A stretch of DNA of 64,000 bases from Clostridia bacterium. Lineage in GTDB: Bacteria > Bacillota > Clostridia > Oscillospirales > Acutalibacteraceae. Location: assembly GCA_017521425.1 (NCBI GenBank), contig JAFXCQ010000017.1, positions 1 to 64,000 of the forward strand. Reading direction: 5' to 3'. The position numbers and the translations under genes are program-made. Of this stretch, positions 25,460-34,348 are shown piece after piece. The first letter of the stretch is position 1, and each line of letters starts with the position of its first letter. The notes under the pieces are model-generated. The model saw only the letters and a list, made by a program, of their open reading frames with translations. It was not told the DNA's origin and made no database searches.

Positions 25460-26953
25460 TTATTCAACCACAATTCCCTCGCGCTCTCTCTTTTCTGCAA
25501 GTTCTTTAACAATTCTCTCTTTCTCTTTACCAGAAATTTTGTAGAAGAACATTGGAATTGCACAGAGTAACATACTTACACCTGGTACAATTGAAACGAG
25601 TGAGAACATACCGAAGTTCTGAGCTCTTGTAAGGTCAGTTGCCGCAACAATTGCAGTAGAGCTTAACATATTTTCAGGCTCTAAACCAATTAACATATAA
25701 GCAATTATAATACCACTTGTTGCGAGTGCGTTACCGAGTTTATTAACAAAGCCCTGACACGCAGCACCTAAACCGTTATCTCTGAAACCAGTCTGTAATT
25801 CAATGTAGTCAAGGCAGTCGCAAATCATTGCACTTGAAATAACATTAAGAACACCTAAAGGAATGCAAGAAATAAGAATGAATGGAATACAAATGTAAAG
25901 ATTTAAAGTAAACCAACCAATAACTGTTGTGAAAATACTTGCAAAAAAACCTGCAAGACAAGTTGTAATAACTATTTTCTTGTAGTCAAATTTTTTCATA
26001 AGTTTAGGCATAAAGAGCATAGCCCCAAACATACCAACTATTGCACATACCTGGAAAATAGTTTTAACAGAAGAAACACTTGCATCAATAGCCGCTGTTC
26101 TTTCTGCCTGTGAAAGACCTTCTAATTCAGGACCAATATAAAAAGCATATCTTGCAACATGAACTGCTGCTGCCTGAACCATATATCTGCCACTTGAAAG
26201 AACACCCATAGCAACTACAAGCATTAAAGGTTTACATTTGAAAATTCTTGAAAGGGTAGATGGTTCGCCTTCTTTTCTTTCCTTTACAGGAATTCTTACT
26301 CTTTCTTTAACGTGGAAATATGAGTTTACAAAAAGAATGATGCCGATAACAGAAACAACTATTGAAATAATTAAATATTTTGATTTGTTATATTCAATAG
26401 GGTTGCTTGAATCTATAACTAATGGTAAAGCCAGACCTGCAACTAAAAATAATACTTCAGGAATTGCGGTACCAATACCATTTAAGATTTTTGCAAATGA
26501 AATAACCTGACCGCGTTCTTCAGCATCAGGGGTCATAACATTAGGTAAACTCCACATCGGAACATCCGCCATTGTGTTAATCATACCCCAAAGAATATAA
26601 ATAACTGCTGCATAAACCATAAGCCCGTTTTTATTAAGTTCAGGGCAGAAATACATTAAGATTGTTAATACTGCAAGTGGTACAGCCGAGTAAATGATAA
26701 ATGACCTCATTTTACCATTCTTTCTTGAACGACTATCAGCCAAAATGCCCATCATAGGGTCATTTATTGCGTCCCAGATTCTTGCACCAAGCATAAGCAT
26801 AAGTATAAATATAAGAGGCAATTGTAATACGTTAACATAGTAGTCACTTATGTAACTTGACATCATGGTATAAATCATACCCTGACCCATGGTACCTAAA
26901 GCAAACATATTGAGTTCTTTTTTAGGTACTTTGTAAGCTGTTTTCTCTTTCAT
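25460..26953 (-). CDS. GPH-family sugar:cation symporter (MFS)
   Basis: 497 aa with 12 predicted transmembrane helices. GARIWDAINDPMMGILADSRS and the preceding cytosolic loop are the GPH (MelB-like) signature, and FRDNGLGAACQGFVNKLGNA lies in the second half. It imports a sugar or glycoside with Na or H; the sugar is unknown. The ATG at 26953 after AGTAGG is preferred over an in-frame codon at 27013. It is monocistronic and divergent from the ABC exporter operon. The nearest glycoside hydrolase is the GH3 gene at 32 kb. Confidence 0.88.
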   Translation of the reverse strand: MKEKTAYKVPKKELNMFALGTMGQGMIYTMMSSYISDYYVNVLQLPLIFILMLMLGARIWDAINDPMMGILADSRSRKNGKMRSFIIYSAVPLAVLTILMYFCPELNKNGLMVYAAVIYILWGMINTMADVPMWSLPNVMTPDAEERGQVISFAKILNGIGTAIPEVLFLVAGLALPLVIDSSNPIEYNKSKYLIISIVVSVIGIILFVNSYFHVKERVRIPVKERKEGEPSTLSRIFKCKPLMLVVAMGVLSSGRYMVQAAAVHVARYAFYIGPELEGLSQAERTAAIDASVSSVKTIFQVCAIVGMFGAMLFMPKLMKKFDYKKIVITTCLAGFFASIFTTVIGWFTLNLYICIPFILISCIPLGVLNVISSAMICDCLDYIELQTGFRDNGLGAACQGFVNKLGNALATSGIIIAYMLIGLEPENMLSSTAIVAATDLTRAQNFGMFSLVSIVPGVSMLLCAIPMFFYKISGKEKERIVKELAEKREREGIVVE

Positions 26954-27083
26954 AAAAAACCTACTTTCACAATAAGATTTTTTAATTGTATCATATTTAT
27001 AGATATAAGACAATACAGAAAATAAAACAATATTTGCTTATAAAAAATAGTTAAAATAAACAACAAAAAATCTTTGATTTCTA

Positions 27084-27112
27084 TTTACAAATAATACCAA
27101 GTTTGATAAAAT
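27084..27112 (+). promoter_or_regulatory. promoter of the ABC/DUF1854/darA operon
   Basis: TTTACA (27084-27089), 17 bp, TAAAAT (27107-27112). Confidence 0.65.
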
Positions 27113-27162
27113 CAATCTGTATTGATTATTCCTGCTCAATAAGGGATAGAGGGGGCTTTTTT

Positions 27163-29412
27163 GTGAAAGAAACCACTAACAGACCAATACCCGAAATTTA
27201 TAAATCTCTTTACGAAGAAAAAGTAAAGGGTGAGTCGCTTTTTCTTATAGTTGGCGACTTGAATTTAAAGGGTAAATATGGCGAGTCAATGCTCGCATTT
27301 ACAAAAGACAAACTTTTCGCTTTTGATGCTTGTTTTGAAAATACCTTCATAACGATTGATTATAAAGATATTGAAGAAGCAGAGGTTAAAAGAATGTATG
27401 GTAATGCATTCTTTAAAGTAAAATTAAAAGGCGAAAGTAAAAAGAAAAATATTTTAAGATTTTCTTACGCAGCTGCAGAGGTTGCAGATGCTGCCGCTAA
27501 CTTTATAAATGTAGTAAATGAAAATGGTTTTTCAGAGTCAGAAGTTGAAGTTGTAAAATCAGTTTATATGAAACAACGTAGCTTTTGTCCGAAATGTGGC
27601 AGAAAATTGCCGAAGCCTGATGCAGAATGTATAAACTGTTCAAGCAAAAGTCATATTATCGGTAAATTTGCAAAATATGTTGCACCTGAAAAAACAGCAC
27701 TTATTGTGTGTATGCTTTTGTCAGTTGTAGCAACAGTTTTGTCACTCGTTCCGCCATATATAACTAAAATTATGGTTGATGATGTTATACCAAACAAAAA
27801 CGCAAAAAAACTTATAATAGTTCTTGTGTGGCTTTTGGCAGTTTATGTGTTCCAATACATAGTGAATGGTATAAGGTCATATAAATTAAGAATTACAGGT
27901 AACAAAATTACACTTAACTTAAAGAAAGATATTTTTGAAAAAGCACAGTATTTACCAATGAGCTTTTTTGATAAAATTTCAACAGGCTCTGTAATTAACC
28001 GTGTTAATTCAGATGCAGGTACAATTCAGCAATTTATTATGAAAATATCGCAGGAAGCGGTAGTTCAGGCATTCACTTTAGTCGGTCTTGTAATTATAAT
28101 GTTCGCAATGAGCTGGAAGCTTGCTTTGTTCTCACTTATTCCTGTTCCTATTGTAGTAGTAGTCGGTAAAATGTTCAGTAAAGTTTTAGGTCCTAAATAT
28201 ATGAGACTCTGGAGAAGACATTCTGCAATCTCAACAATGCTTGCAGACTCAATTCCAGGTGTAAGAGTTATTAAGGCATTTACCAACGAAAAAAAGACAA
28301 TAGATAAGTTCAATAAATTCTGTGATGAATGGTATAAAGAAGATAGAAAGGTTGCAATACCTGCCGCTATATTTCCATCAATTATAACATTCCTTGTAAC
28401 CTGCGGTTCGCTTGTTATATGGTTTTTAGGTGGTAACCTCGTTATAGGTGACGACAAAGATGTTTCATTAGGTCTTTTAGTTTCATTTGTAACTTACGCA
28501 AGTATGTTTTATAACCCGGTAAACTTCTTTGCAAATATTGGTGATACATATCAGAATACTTTAGCATCTGCCGAAAAAATTCTTGATATTTTAGACGCAG
28601 AGCCAGAACACGATTTCGGTCACGATAATGAACTCGAAAGAATGCAAGGTAAAATTGAATTCAGAAATGTAAACTTCGCATTTGACCGTTCTAAAAAAGT
28701 TCTTTCAAATATCAATCTTACAATTGAGCCGGGTGACATTGTCGGTATTGTAGGTACAACCGGTAGCGGTAAATCAACACTTATAAATCTTTTAATGAGA
28801 TATTATGACGAGTATGACGGTGAAATTCTTGTTGACGGTGTGAATGTCCGTGATATAGATATGAAATATTACAGAAATTCAATCGGCTTTGTTCAACAAG
28901 AACCGCTTATGTTCAGAGATACAATCTTCAATAATATTGCTTACGGTAGTAATGTTTCACACGTTGAGCAAGTACTCCACGCGGCAGAGGTTGCAAATGC
29001 ACACGGATTTATTTCAAAATTACCTGATGCTTATGACACAATGCTCGGTGAACGCGGTGTAGGTCTTTCAGGTGGTGAAAAACAACGTGTTTCAATTGCC
29101 CGTGCAGTTCTTAAAAACCCAAGTATTTTAATATTTGACGAAGCGACTGCTGCAGTTGACTCTGAAACAGAAAGTCTTATTCAGAGTGCTATTGAAAGAC
29201 TTATAAGCGGCAGAACAACACTTATGATTGCCCACCGTCTTTCTACTTTAAGAAAGGCAAACAAAATTGTCGTTGTTGACAAGGGTGAAATTATTGAGTG
29301 TGGTACACCTGAAGAGCTTATGGCACTCAAAGGTAAATATTATAAGCTTATTGAAATTCAGTCTATGGGTGAGCAATTACAAAAACGCAAGGCTGAAGAA
29401 AATTTTGAATAG
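27163..29412 (+). CDS. ABC exporter with N-terminal PH-like domain and zinc ribbon
   Basis: 749 aa. Residues ~10-120 form a beta-rich PH-like domain, then a zinc ribbon (Cys142, 145, 156, 159), six transmembrane helices (about 180-445) and a nucleotide-binding domain with Walker A GTTGSGKST (531-539), signature LSGGE (635-639) and IFDEATAA. The added cytosolic front end is not found in ordinary MsbA-like exporters and matches ABC proteins paired with DUF1854. GTG start after GAGGGGG. First gene of a four-gene operon. The cargo is unknown; in other bacteria the ABC-DUF1854 pair is annotated as cyanophycin-associated. Confidence 0.85.
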   Translation: MKETTNRPIPEIYKSLYEEKVKGESLFLIVGDLNLKGKYGESMLAFTKDKLFAFDACFENTFITIDYKDIEEAEVKRMYGNAFFKVKLKGESKKKNILRFSYAAAEVADAAANFINVVNENGFSESEVEVVKSVYMKQRSFCPKCGRKLPKPDAECINCSSKSHIIGKFAKYVAPEKTALIVCMLLSVVATVLSLVPPYITKIMVDDVIPNKNAKKLIIVLVWLLAVYVFQYIVNGIRSYKLRITGNKITLNLKKDIFEKAQYLPMSFFDKISTGSVINRVNSDAGTIQQFIMKISQEAVVQAFTLVGLVIIMFAMSWKLALFSLIPVPIVVVVGKMFSKVLGPKYMRLWRRHSAISTMLADSIPGVRVIKAFTNEKKTIDKFNKFCDEWYKEDRKVAIPAAIFPSIITFLVTCGSLVIWFLGGNLVIGDDKDVSLGLLVSFVTYASMFYNPVNFFANIGDTYQNTLASAEKILDILDAEPEHDFGHDNELERMQGKIEFRNVNFAFDRSKKVLSNINLTIEPGDIVGIVGTTGSGKSTLINLLMRYYDEYDGEILVDGVNVRDIDMKYYRNSIGFVQQEPLMFRDTIFNNIAYGSNVSHVEQVLHAAEVANAHGFISKLPDAYDTMLGERGVGLSGGEKQRVSIARAVLKNPSILIFDEATAAVDSETESLIQSAIERLISGRTTLMIAHRLSTLRKANKIVVVDKGEIIECGTPEELMALKGKYYKLIEIQSMGEQLQKRKAEENFE

Positions 29413-29425
29413 GGGGGTGCAATAT

Positions 29426-29911
29426 ATGCCACGTTATGTAGAAGGTCCCGATATTCGTTTAACACCAAACGATGTTATTTTCGTTGATGTTGAATTTTAC
29501 ACCGGTGAAAAATTTACAGGTGTTGAGCTTCGCAGAATGTTTCCTATAACAGGTCTTACAAAATATATTGCACTTGTTGATAGTGAAGGCGAGCAAATCG
29601 CGATTATAAGAGACTTAAATGACTTAATGGAAGAGTCAAGAGCAGTTGCAGAAAAAGTGCTGGAAGAATATTATATGATTCCGAGAATTACAAAGTTCCT
29701 TAAAATGAGCGAAAAATTCAAAATCTGGATGTGGACTGCAGAAACTGACAAAGGTGTTTACACTTTTGAAATACGAAACCATATTACAGCAGTTAAACCG
29801 CTTTATGATGGTCGTGTTTTAATAAAAGATGCAAATGATAACAGATATGAAATTCCCGATGTGAAACAACTCGATAAAAAGAGTCTTAAAATGATTTTAC
29901 CAAAAATATAA
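29426..29911 (+). CDS. DUF1854 family protein
   Basis: 161 aa, soluble. The N-terminal strand-rich part (DVIFVDVEFYTGEKFTGVELRRMFPITG) and the C-terminal FEIRNHITAVKPLYDGRVLIKDANDNRYEIPD are the DUF1854 pattern. It begins 13 bases after the ABC exporter stop, with GGGGGG in the ribosome binding site, so it is cotranscribed. DUF1854 proteins are known as partners of this ABC exporter type, often next to cyanophycin synthetase; no cphA is in the window. Function is unknown; a regulatory or assembly subunit is plausible. Confidence 0.85.
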   Translation: MPRYVEGPDIRLTPNDVIFVDVEFYTGEKFTGVELRRMFPITGLTKYIALVDSEGEQIAIIRDLNDLMEESRAVAEKVLEEYYMIPRITKFLKMSEKFKIWMWTAETDKGVYTFEIRNHITAVKPLYDGRVLIKDANDNRYEIPDVKQLDKKSLKMILPKI

Positions 29912-29925
29912 AGGAGAAATTGAGT

Positions 29926-30252
29926 ATGAAACTTCTTATAGCAATAGTAAATAATGAAGATAGTGCAGTTGTTTCTTCTGCACTCACAAAAGAAGGTTTT
30001 TCTGTTACAAAGCTTTCAACAACAGGCGGATTTTTAATGGTTGGTAACACAACATTTTTAATCGGTGCTGAAGATGATAAAGTAAGTAAAGCAAAAGAAA
30101 TTATAAAAGAACATTCAAAGAAAAGAACACAGACAGCTCCATCAACACAGGCACTCGGCAGCGGACTTCGTGAGGGCGACCTCGGTGCAGAAGTTGCAGT
30201 TGGCGGTGCAATCGTGTTTGTATTAGATGTAGAAAGTGTGGATAAATATTGA
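29926..30252 (+). CDS. darA: cyclic-di-AMP receptor DarA (PII-like)
   Basis: 108 aa. MKLLIAIVNNEDSAVVSSALTKEGF followed by KLSTTGGFLMVGNTTFLIGAEDDKV is the DarA/PstA signature: a ferredoxin-like fold that trimerises and binds c-di-AMP between subunits. The C-terminal VAVGGAIVFVLDVESVDKY completes it. The ATG at 29926 is 9 bases after AAGGAG. Its place in the ABC/DUF1854 operon is unusual; DarA is mostly found near DNA replication genes (tmk-holB). The effector target is unknown in any organism. Confidence 0.93.
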   Translation: MKLLIAIVNNEDSAVVSSALTKEGFSVTKLSTTGGFLMVGNTTFLIGAEDDKVSKAKEIIKEHSKKRTQTAPSTQALGSGLREGDLGAEVAVGGAIVFVLDVESVDKY

Positions 30253-30614
30253 TGAAAAAGTATTTAAAAGAAATTATAATTGCCTGTATTGAAACAGCGT
30301 TTCTCTTTTTATTCCCTTTAATACCAATGGGTAACAGAGATGCTCATATAATTCTTCTTTTAGTTATTACCCTTATTGTTGGTATAGTTGGTGTTGCAAT
30401 ATCAGACAAGAAAATCAAATTTTTATTCCCTGTGTTTTCAACAATAATGGTAGTACCTACAATGTTTATGTACTATGAGCCAAGAGTTTATGGCAACATC
30501 TTCTGGATGTTTGTATTTTCACTCCTTGCAGTAGTAATAGGTGAGTTGCTTCGTCTTATTGTTTTGGGGATTAAAATGGCTGTAAAAGCAATTTTGAACA
30601 ACAAAAAAGCATAA
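30252..30614 (+). CDS. small four-helix membrane protein
   Basis: 120 aa with four hydrophobic segments (about residues 8-25, 32-51, 57-77 and 84-107). The ATG overlaps the darA stop (TGATG), so translation is coupled. No known family. The operon position suggests a membrane partner of the ABC/DUF1854/DarA module. Confidence 0.6.
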   Translation: MKKYLKEIIIACIETAFLFLFPLIPMGNRDAHIILLLVITLIVGIVGVAISDKKIKFLFPVFSTIMVVPTMFMYYEPRVYGNIFWMFVFSLLAVVIGELLRLIVLGIKMAVKAILNNKKA

Positions 30615-30635
30615 TTTGAATTTAATTGGGTAAGA

Positions 30636-30769
30636 CAGGGGACGGTTCTATGATTGACACCGAAAATTCTTGATTATCAACGGTTTCAGCATTGTTCAAA
30701 ATTTAATTTAACAAGAAAATCAGGGGTTGGTTGATTGGAAAAACAACCCAATCACAGAACCATCCCCTG
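30636..30769. repeat. 134-bp inverted-repeat element (MITE/REP-like)
   Basis: 21-bp terminal inverted repeats (19 of 21 matching), 30636-30656 and 30749-30769, beginning CAGGGGA, with an inner GGGTTG/CAACCC hairpin. No ORF. The GGGGACGGTTCT motif resembles ends mobilised by Y1 (IS200-like/RAYT) transposases in clostridia. Confidence 0.6.
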
Positions 30770-30831
30770 GTTTTAGGTATTAATAAGCTTATTAAGAAGA
30801 TTAAGGCTTAAAATAATGTATTAAAAAATCG

Positions 30832-30871
30832 AAATTGGTAAGGGGATAAAACTCCCTTTACCAATTTTTTT
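30832..30871 (+). terminator. terminator upstream of spo0A
   Basis: Stem AAATTGGTAAGGG / CCCTTTACCAATTT plus T-run; insulates spo0A from the upstream operon. Confidence 0.8.
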
Positions 30872-30899
30872 CATTCAATTTGTAGAATAATAAGAAAAA

Positions 30900-30977
30900 T
30901 GTCGAAAAATATTAACCAAAAAAATTTGTCGTTTTTGACATATTGCGTCAAAAAAATCCTTAGTGTGACATTCTGCG
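30900..30977. promoter_or_regulatory. 0A-box cluster upstream of spo0A
   Basis: TGTCGAA (30900-30906), TTTGTCGTT (30925-30933), an 8-bp dyad TTTTTGAC/GTCAAAAA (30932-30954) and a TGACAT-TCTGCG-type direct repeat (30936-30947 and 30966-30977). These resemble Spo0A boxes, suggesting autoregulation. Confidence 0.5.
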
Positions 30978-31030
30978 ATACCGCGAAAAATCAATGTTTT
31001 GTCTATTATAACGATTGTTTTAAAAGTCTA

Positions 31031-31059
31031 TTGCACCATATAAAAACGGGTGATATAAT
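31031..31059 (+). promoter_or_regulatory. sigma-A promoter of spo0A
   Basis: TTGCAC (31031-31036), 17 bp, TG-A-TATAAT (-10 at 31054-31059), extended -10 form. Confidence 0.7.
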
Positions 31060-31084
31060 TCAATCACTAACGGAGGTGCATTAA

Positions 31085-31858
31085 ATGAATAAGCAGTTGT
31101 CTGTACTTTTAGCAGACGAAAAAAGTGAGAGTGCGTTAGATTTAGTGTCAGCACTCAAAATGAACTCAATGGATGTGCGAGTTTGTGAAAAAAGTGGTGC
31201 AACATTACTTCAATTGATTGAAAACAAAACACCGGATGTAATAATTATGGATGCATTCCTTATGCACATAGATGCTTTAGGTGTTTTACAAAGATTAAGT
31301 ACAATGAAGCTTATGAAAAGACCACTCGTAATAGTTGTTTCAAGTATTGACAAAAGTCACTTTGAAGCAGAAATGATTAAAGCGGGTGCAGATTATTATT
31401 TTCTTAAACCAATTGACCCGTCACTTTTAGCAGAGAGAATACCACAGCTTTATAGCTGGAAAGATATAGGCGACAACAAAAGAGAAACTTTAAATAACAA
31501 CGAACAAAGCATTGAAGTAACAATTTCAGAAATTATGCATCAGATTGGTGTACCTGCTCACATTAAAGGCTACCAGTATCTGCGTGAAGCAATTAAACGT
31601 TCTGTTTATGACCCCGAAATGTTAAATTCAATTACAAAATTACTTTACCCGACGGTAGCGAAAACATTTTCAACTACATCATCAAGAGTTGAAAGAGCAA
31701 TCCGTCACGCAATAGAAGTTGCGTGGGACAGAGGTGATGTAGATGTTTTATCTTCGTATTTCGGCTACACTATTCAAAGTCAACGCGGCAAACCAACCAA
31801 TTCAGAATTCATTGCAATGATTGCTGATAAACTTCGTCTTAAAATGAAAATATCATAA
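31085..31858 (+). CDS. spo0A: sporulation transcription factor Spo0A
   Basis: Master regulator of sporulation entry. 257 aa: a receiver domain (phosphoacceptor Asp56, Asp11, conserved Ser86/87, Lys108), a linker, then the Spo0A C-terminal DNA-binding domain (about 145-257) with [33 protein letters not shown] and [19 protein letters not shown] precedes the ATG. Its own box cluster and promoter lie upstream. No spoIVB is adjacent, unlike in many clostridia. Confidence 0.96.
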   Translation: MNKQLSVLLADEKSESALDLVSALKMNSMDVRVCEKSGATLLQLIENKTPDVIIMDAFLMHIDALGVLQRLSTMKLMKRPLVIVVSSIDKSHFEAEMIKAGADYYFLKPIDPSLLAERIPQLYSWKDIGDNKRETLNNNEQSIEVTISEIMHQIGVPAHIKGYQYLREAIKRSVYDPEMLNSITKLLYPTVAKTFSTTSSRVERAIRHAIEVAWDRGDVDVLSSYFGYTIQSQRGKPTNSEFIAMIADKLRLKMKIS

Positions 31859-31866
31859 AATAAAAC

Positions 31867-31917
31867 ATTCACCTTTATTGACTTTATTACATAATGTGAT
31901 AAAATTAAAAGGTGAAT
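31867..31917 (+). promoter_or_regulatory. GH3 gene promoter enclosed by a 10-bp inverted repeat
   Basis: TTGACT (31878-31883), 16 bp, TAAAAT (31900-31905), inside ATTCACCTTT (31867-31876) / AAAGGTGAAT (31908-31917). The repeat could be an operator or a wide-loop spo0A terminator. Confidence 0.55.
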
Positions 31918-31941
31918 ATTTTATTTTTAGGATGTGTACTT

Positions 31942-34311
31942 ATGGAAAAATATGCAAGATTCAAATATATGCCTTGTTTACCTTTGGGTGAAGATGGCAG
32001 AAGAATTACTGCTTCAAAAAAGCATACTGCATTATCAAGAAGAGCGGCAACAGAGGGTATGGTGCTTTTAAAAAATGATAATAAAACATTGCCTTTAAGT
32101 AAAGATTCAAAAGTTGCACTTTTCGGTAAAGCGACTATTGAATACATAAAAGGCGGTGGCGGTAGCGGAGATGTTTATGTGCCATATATCCGCAATGTAT
32201 TTGAGGGTGTAGAAGAAAAAATTACTTCGCAAAATATCTATATGCCACTTATTGATTTTTACAAAGATTATGTAAAAAGAGAAAGTGTTAATATTCCGTC
32301 ACAGGAAGAAATCAATGCTACATGGGATATTGTTAATAATATGGATTTCTGTACAACCCGTGATGATATGACTTACGATACTTTTGCATCAATGCACGTA
32401 AAAGAGCCTGCAATAGAAAGCAGTTTAATTAAATCTGCAAGTGAATTTGCTTCTGTTGCTATTGTAACATTAAGCCGATTTTCTGCAGAAGGTGTTGACC
32501 GCAGGCCTATTCCGTCTGACTACTACCTTTCAGATGTAGAAAAAAATCTTTTAAATGAAGTTACAAAATGCTTTGAAAAAGTTATAGTTGTTATAAATTC
32601 AGGTGGTGTGCTTGACTGTGAATATTTAGCCGAAAACTCTGGTATTGGTGCAATTCTTATGAGTTGGCAAGGTGGACTTGAAGGTGGTAGTGCTATTGCA
32701 GATATTATCTTCGGTGACGTGAACCCATCTGGTAAATTAGTTGATACTATTGCAAAATCTTACGATGCTTACCCTGAAACAAAGGAATTCTGGGAAAGCT
32801 TCGATTATGTATATTATAATGAAGATATTTATGTAGGTTATCGTTATTTCGAAACAATTCCTGGTGCAAAAGAAAAGGTGCGTTACCCATTCGGTTTCGG
32901 TCTTTCATACACAACATTTTCACACACAGGTAAAGTTTGTTTAGAAAAAGATGGTAAAATCTTCGCTATTGTTGATGTAAAAAATACAGGTGATGTTGCT
33001 GGTAAAGATGTTTTACAACTCTATTATAGCGCACCACAAGGCAAGTTGGGAAAGCCTTCAAGAGAATTAGGTGCTTTTAAAAAGACTAAGCTTTTAAATC
33101 CTGGTGAGAGCGAAACACTTGTTATGTCATTTGATGTTTCGTCTATGGCAAGCTTTGATGATTTAGGCAAAATTCAAAAAAGCGCTTATGTTTTAGAAAA
33201 AGGTGGGTACCAATTCTATCTTGGCACAGATGTAAGAAGTGCAGAAAAACTTGAGTTTACATATACAGTAAAAGAAGATACAGTTGTAGAACAACTTGAA
33301 AACTGGTGTAAGCCATTTAAACTTGAAAAAAGAATGCTTTCTGATGGTAGTTACGAAAACTTACCAATGGGTGAGCCGGAATATTACTATGGTAAAAATG
33401 AACCTATAACCGCAAAAGCACCGGAAGAATTAAAGAAGTTTGATTCAGTTGGTACTGAAATTACAATGGACGAATTTATTGCACAAATGACTATTGACGA
33501 ACTTATGTATATCGTAGGCGGTCAGAAACAGGTTGGTATGTGTAATACTGGTTCATTCGGCGGTATAGAAAGACTTGGTATTCCTTATGTTCCAACAGCG
33601 GACGGTCCTGCAGGACTTCGTCTTATGGAGTCAATTGGTATTCCTGCAACCGCCTGGCCTTGTGCTACACTCCTTGCTTGTTCTTGGGATACTGACTTAA
33701 TCTACGAAGTAGGTGCCGCAGGTGGTGCAGAAATAAGAGAGAATAATTTAGGCGTTTGGTTAGCACCTGCACTTAATATTCATCGTGACCCACTTTGTGG
33801 CAGAAACTTTGAGTATTATTCAGAAGACCCTCTTGTTTCGGGTAAATGCGGTGCGGCGGCAATCCGCGGTGTGCAATCACAAAAAACTGCTGTTTCAATG
33901 AAGCACTTTGCTTGTAATAATAAAGAAGCAAACCGCTATCAGAACGACTCACGCATTTCAGAAAGAGCATTACGCGAAATTTACTTAAAAGGTTTTGAAA
34001 TTGCAGTTAAAGAGGGTAAGCCTTGGACTGTAATGTCGTCTTATAACCTTATTAACGGTCAGCATACATCTGAAAGTTACGAACTCTTAACAGGTATTTT
34101 AAGAGATGAATGGGGCTTCGACGGTATGGTAGTTACTGACTGGGGCGTAAAAAATGACCCTGTTAAAGAAGTTAAAGCGGGTAACGACCTTAAAATGCAT
34201 TGTGGCTACCCTGAAGACCTTAAAAAAGCACTCGACAGTGGCGACTTAACCCGCGCAGATTTAGAAGTATGTACAAAAAGAATTCTTGAGATGTTTATGA
34301 AACTTGCGTAA
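31942..34311 (+). CDS. GH3 beta-glucosidase with swapped domain order
   Basis: 789 aa, no signal peptide, so cytosolic. It begins with the (alpha/beta)6 sandwich (ASKKHTALSRRAATEGMVLLKND, FGKATIEYIKGGGGSGDV), then a fibronectin-III-like part (VLQLYYSAPQGKLGKPSRELGAFKK), and ends with the (beta/alpha)8 catalytic barrel (TADGPAGLR, APALNIHRDPLCGRNFEYYSEDP, MSSYNLINGQHTSE). The nucleophile Asp is at about 733 in VTDWGV. Standard GH3 enzymes have the barrel first; the reversed order is known from rumen Ruminococcus and Butyrivibrio enzymes. It probably hydrolyses imported cello-oligosaccharides or other beta-glucosides. Confidence 0.92.
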   Translation: MEKYARFKYMPCLPLGEDGRRITASKKHTALSRRAATEGMVLLKNDNKTLPLSKDSKVALFGKATIEYIKGGGGSGDVYVPYIRNVFEGVEEKITSQNIYMPLIDFYKDYVKRESVNIPSQEEINATWDIVNNMDFCTTRDDMTYDTFASMHVKEPAIESSLIKSASEFASVAIVTLSRFSAEGVDRRPIPSDYYLSDVEKNLLNEVTKCFEKVIVVINSGGVLDCEYLAENSGIGAILMSWQGGLEGGSAIADIIFGDVNPSGKLVDTIAKSYDAYPETKEFWESFDYVYYNEDIYVGYRYFETIPGAKEKVRYPFGFGLSYTTFSHTGKVCLEKDGKIFAIVDVKNTGDVAGKDVLQLYYSAPQGKLGKPSRELGAFKKTKLLNPGESETLVMSFDVSSMASFDDLGKIQKSAYVLEKGGYQFYLGTDVRSAEKLEFTYTVKEDTVVEQLENWCKPFKLEKRMLSDGSYENLPMGEPEYYYGKNEPITAKAPEELKKFDSVGTEITMDEFIAQMTIDELMYIVGGQKQVGMCNTGSFGGIERLGIPYVPTADGPAGLRLMESIGIPATAWPCATLLACSWDTDLIYEVGAAGGAEIRENNLGVWLAPALNIHRDPLCGRNFEYYSEDPLVSGKCGAAAIRGVQSQKTAVSMKHFACNNKEANRYQNDSRISERALREIYLKGFEIAVKEGKPWTVMSSYNLINGQHTSESYELLTGILRDEWGFDGMVVTDWGVKNDPVKEVKAGNDLKMHCGYPEDLKKALDSGDLTRADLEVCTKRILEMFMKLA

Positions 34312-34314
34312 ATA

Positions 34315-34348
34315 AAAAGCAGAAAGCATTTACTTGCTTTCTGCTTTT
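34315..34348. terminator. bidirectional terminator
   Basis: Stem AAAAGCAGAAAGCA / TGCTTTCTGCTTTT between convergent GH3 and TIR genes, overlapping the end of the latter. Confidence 0.8.
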
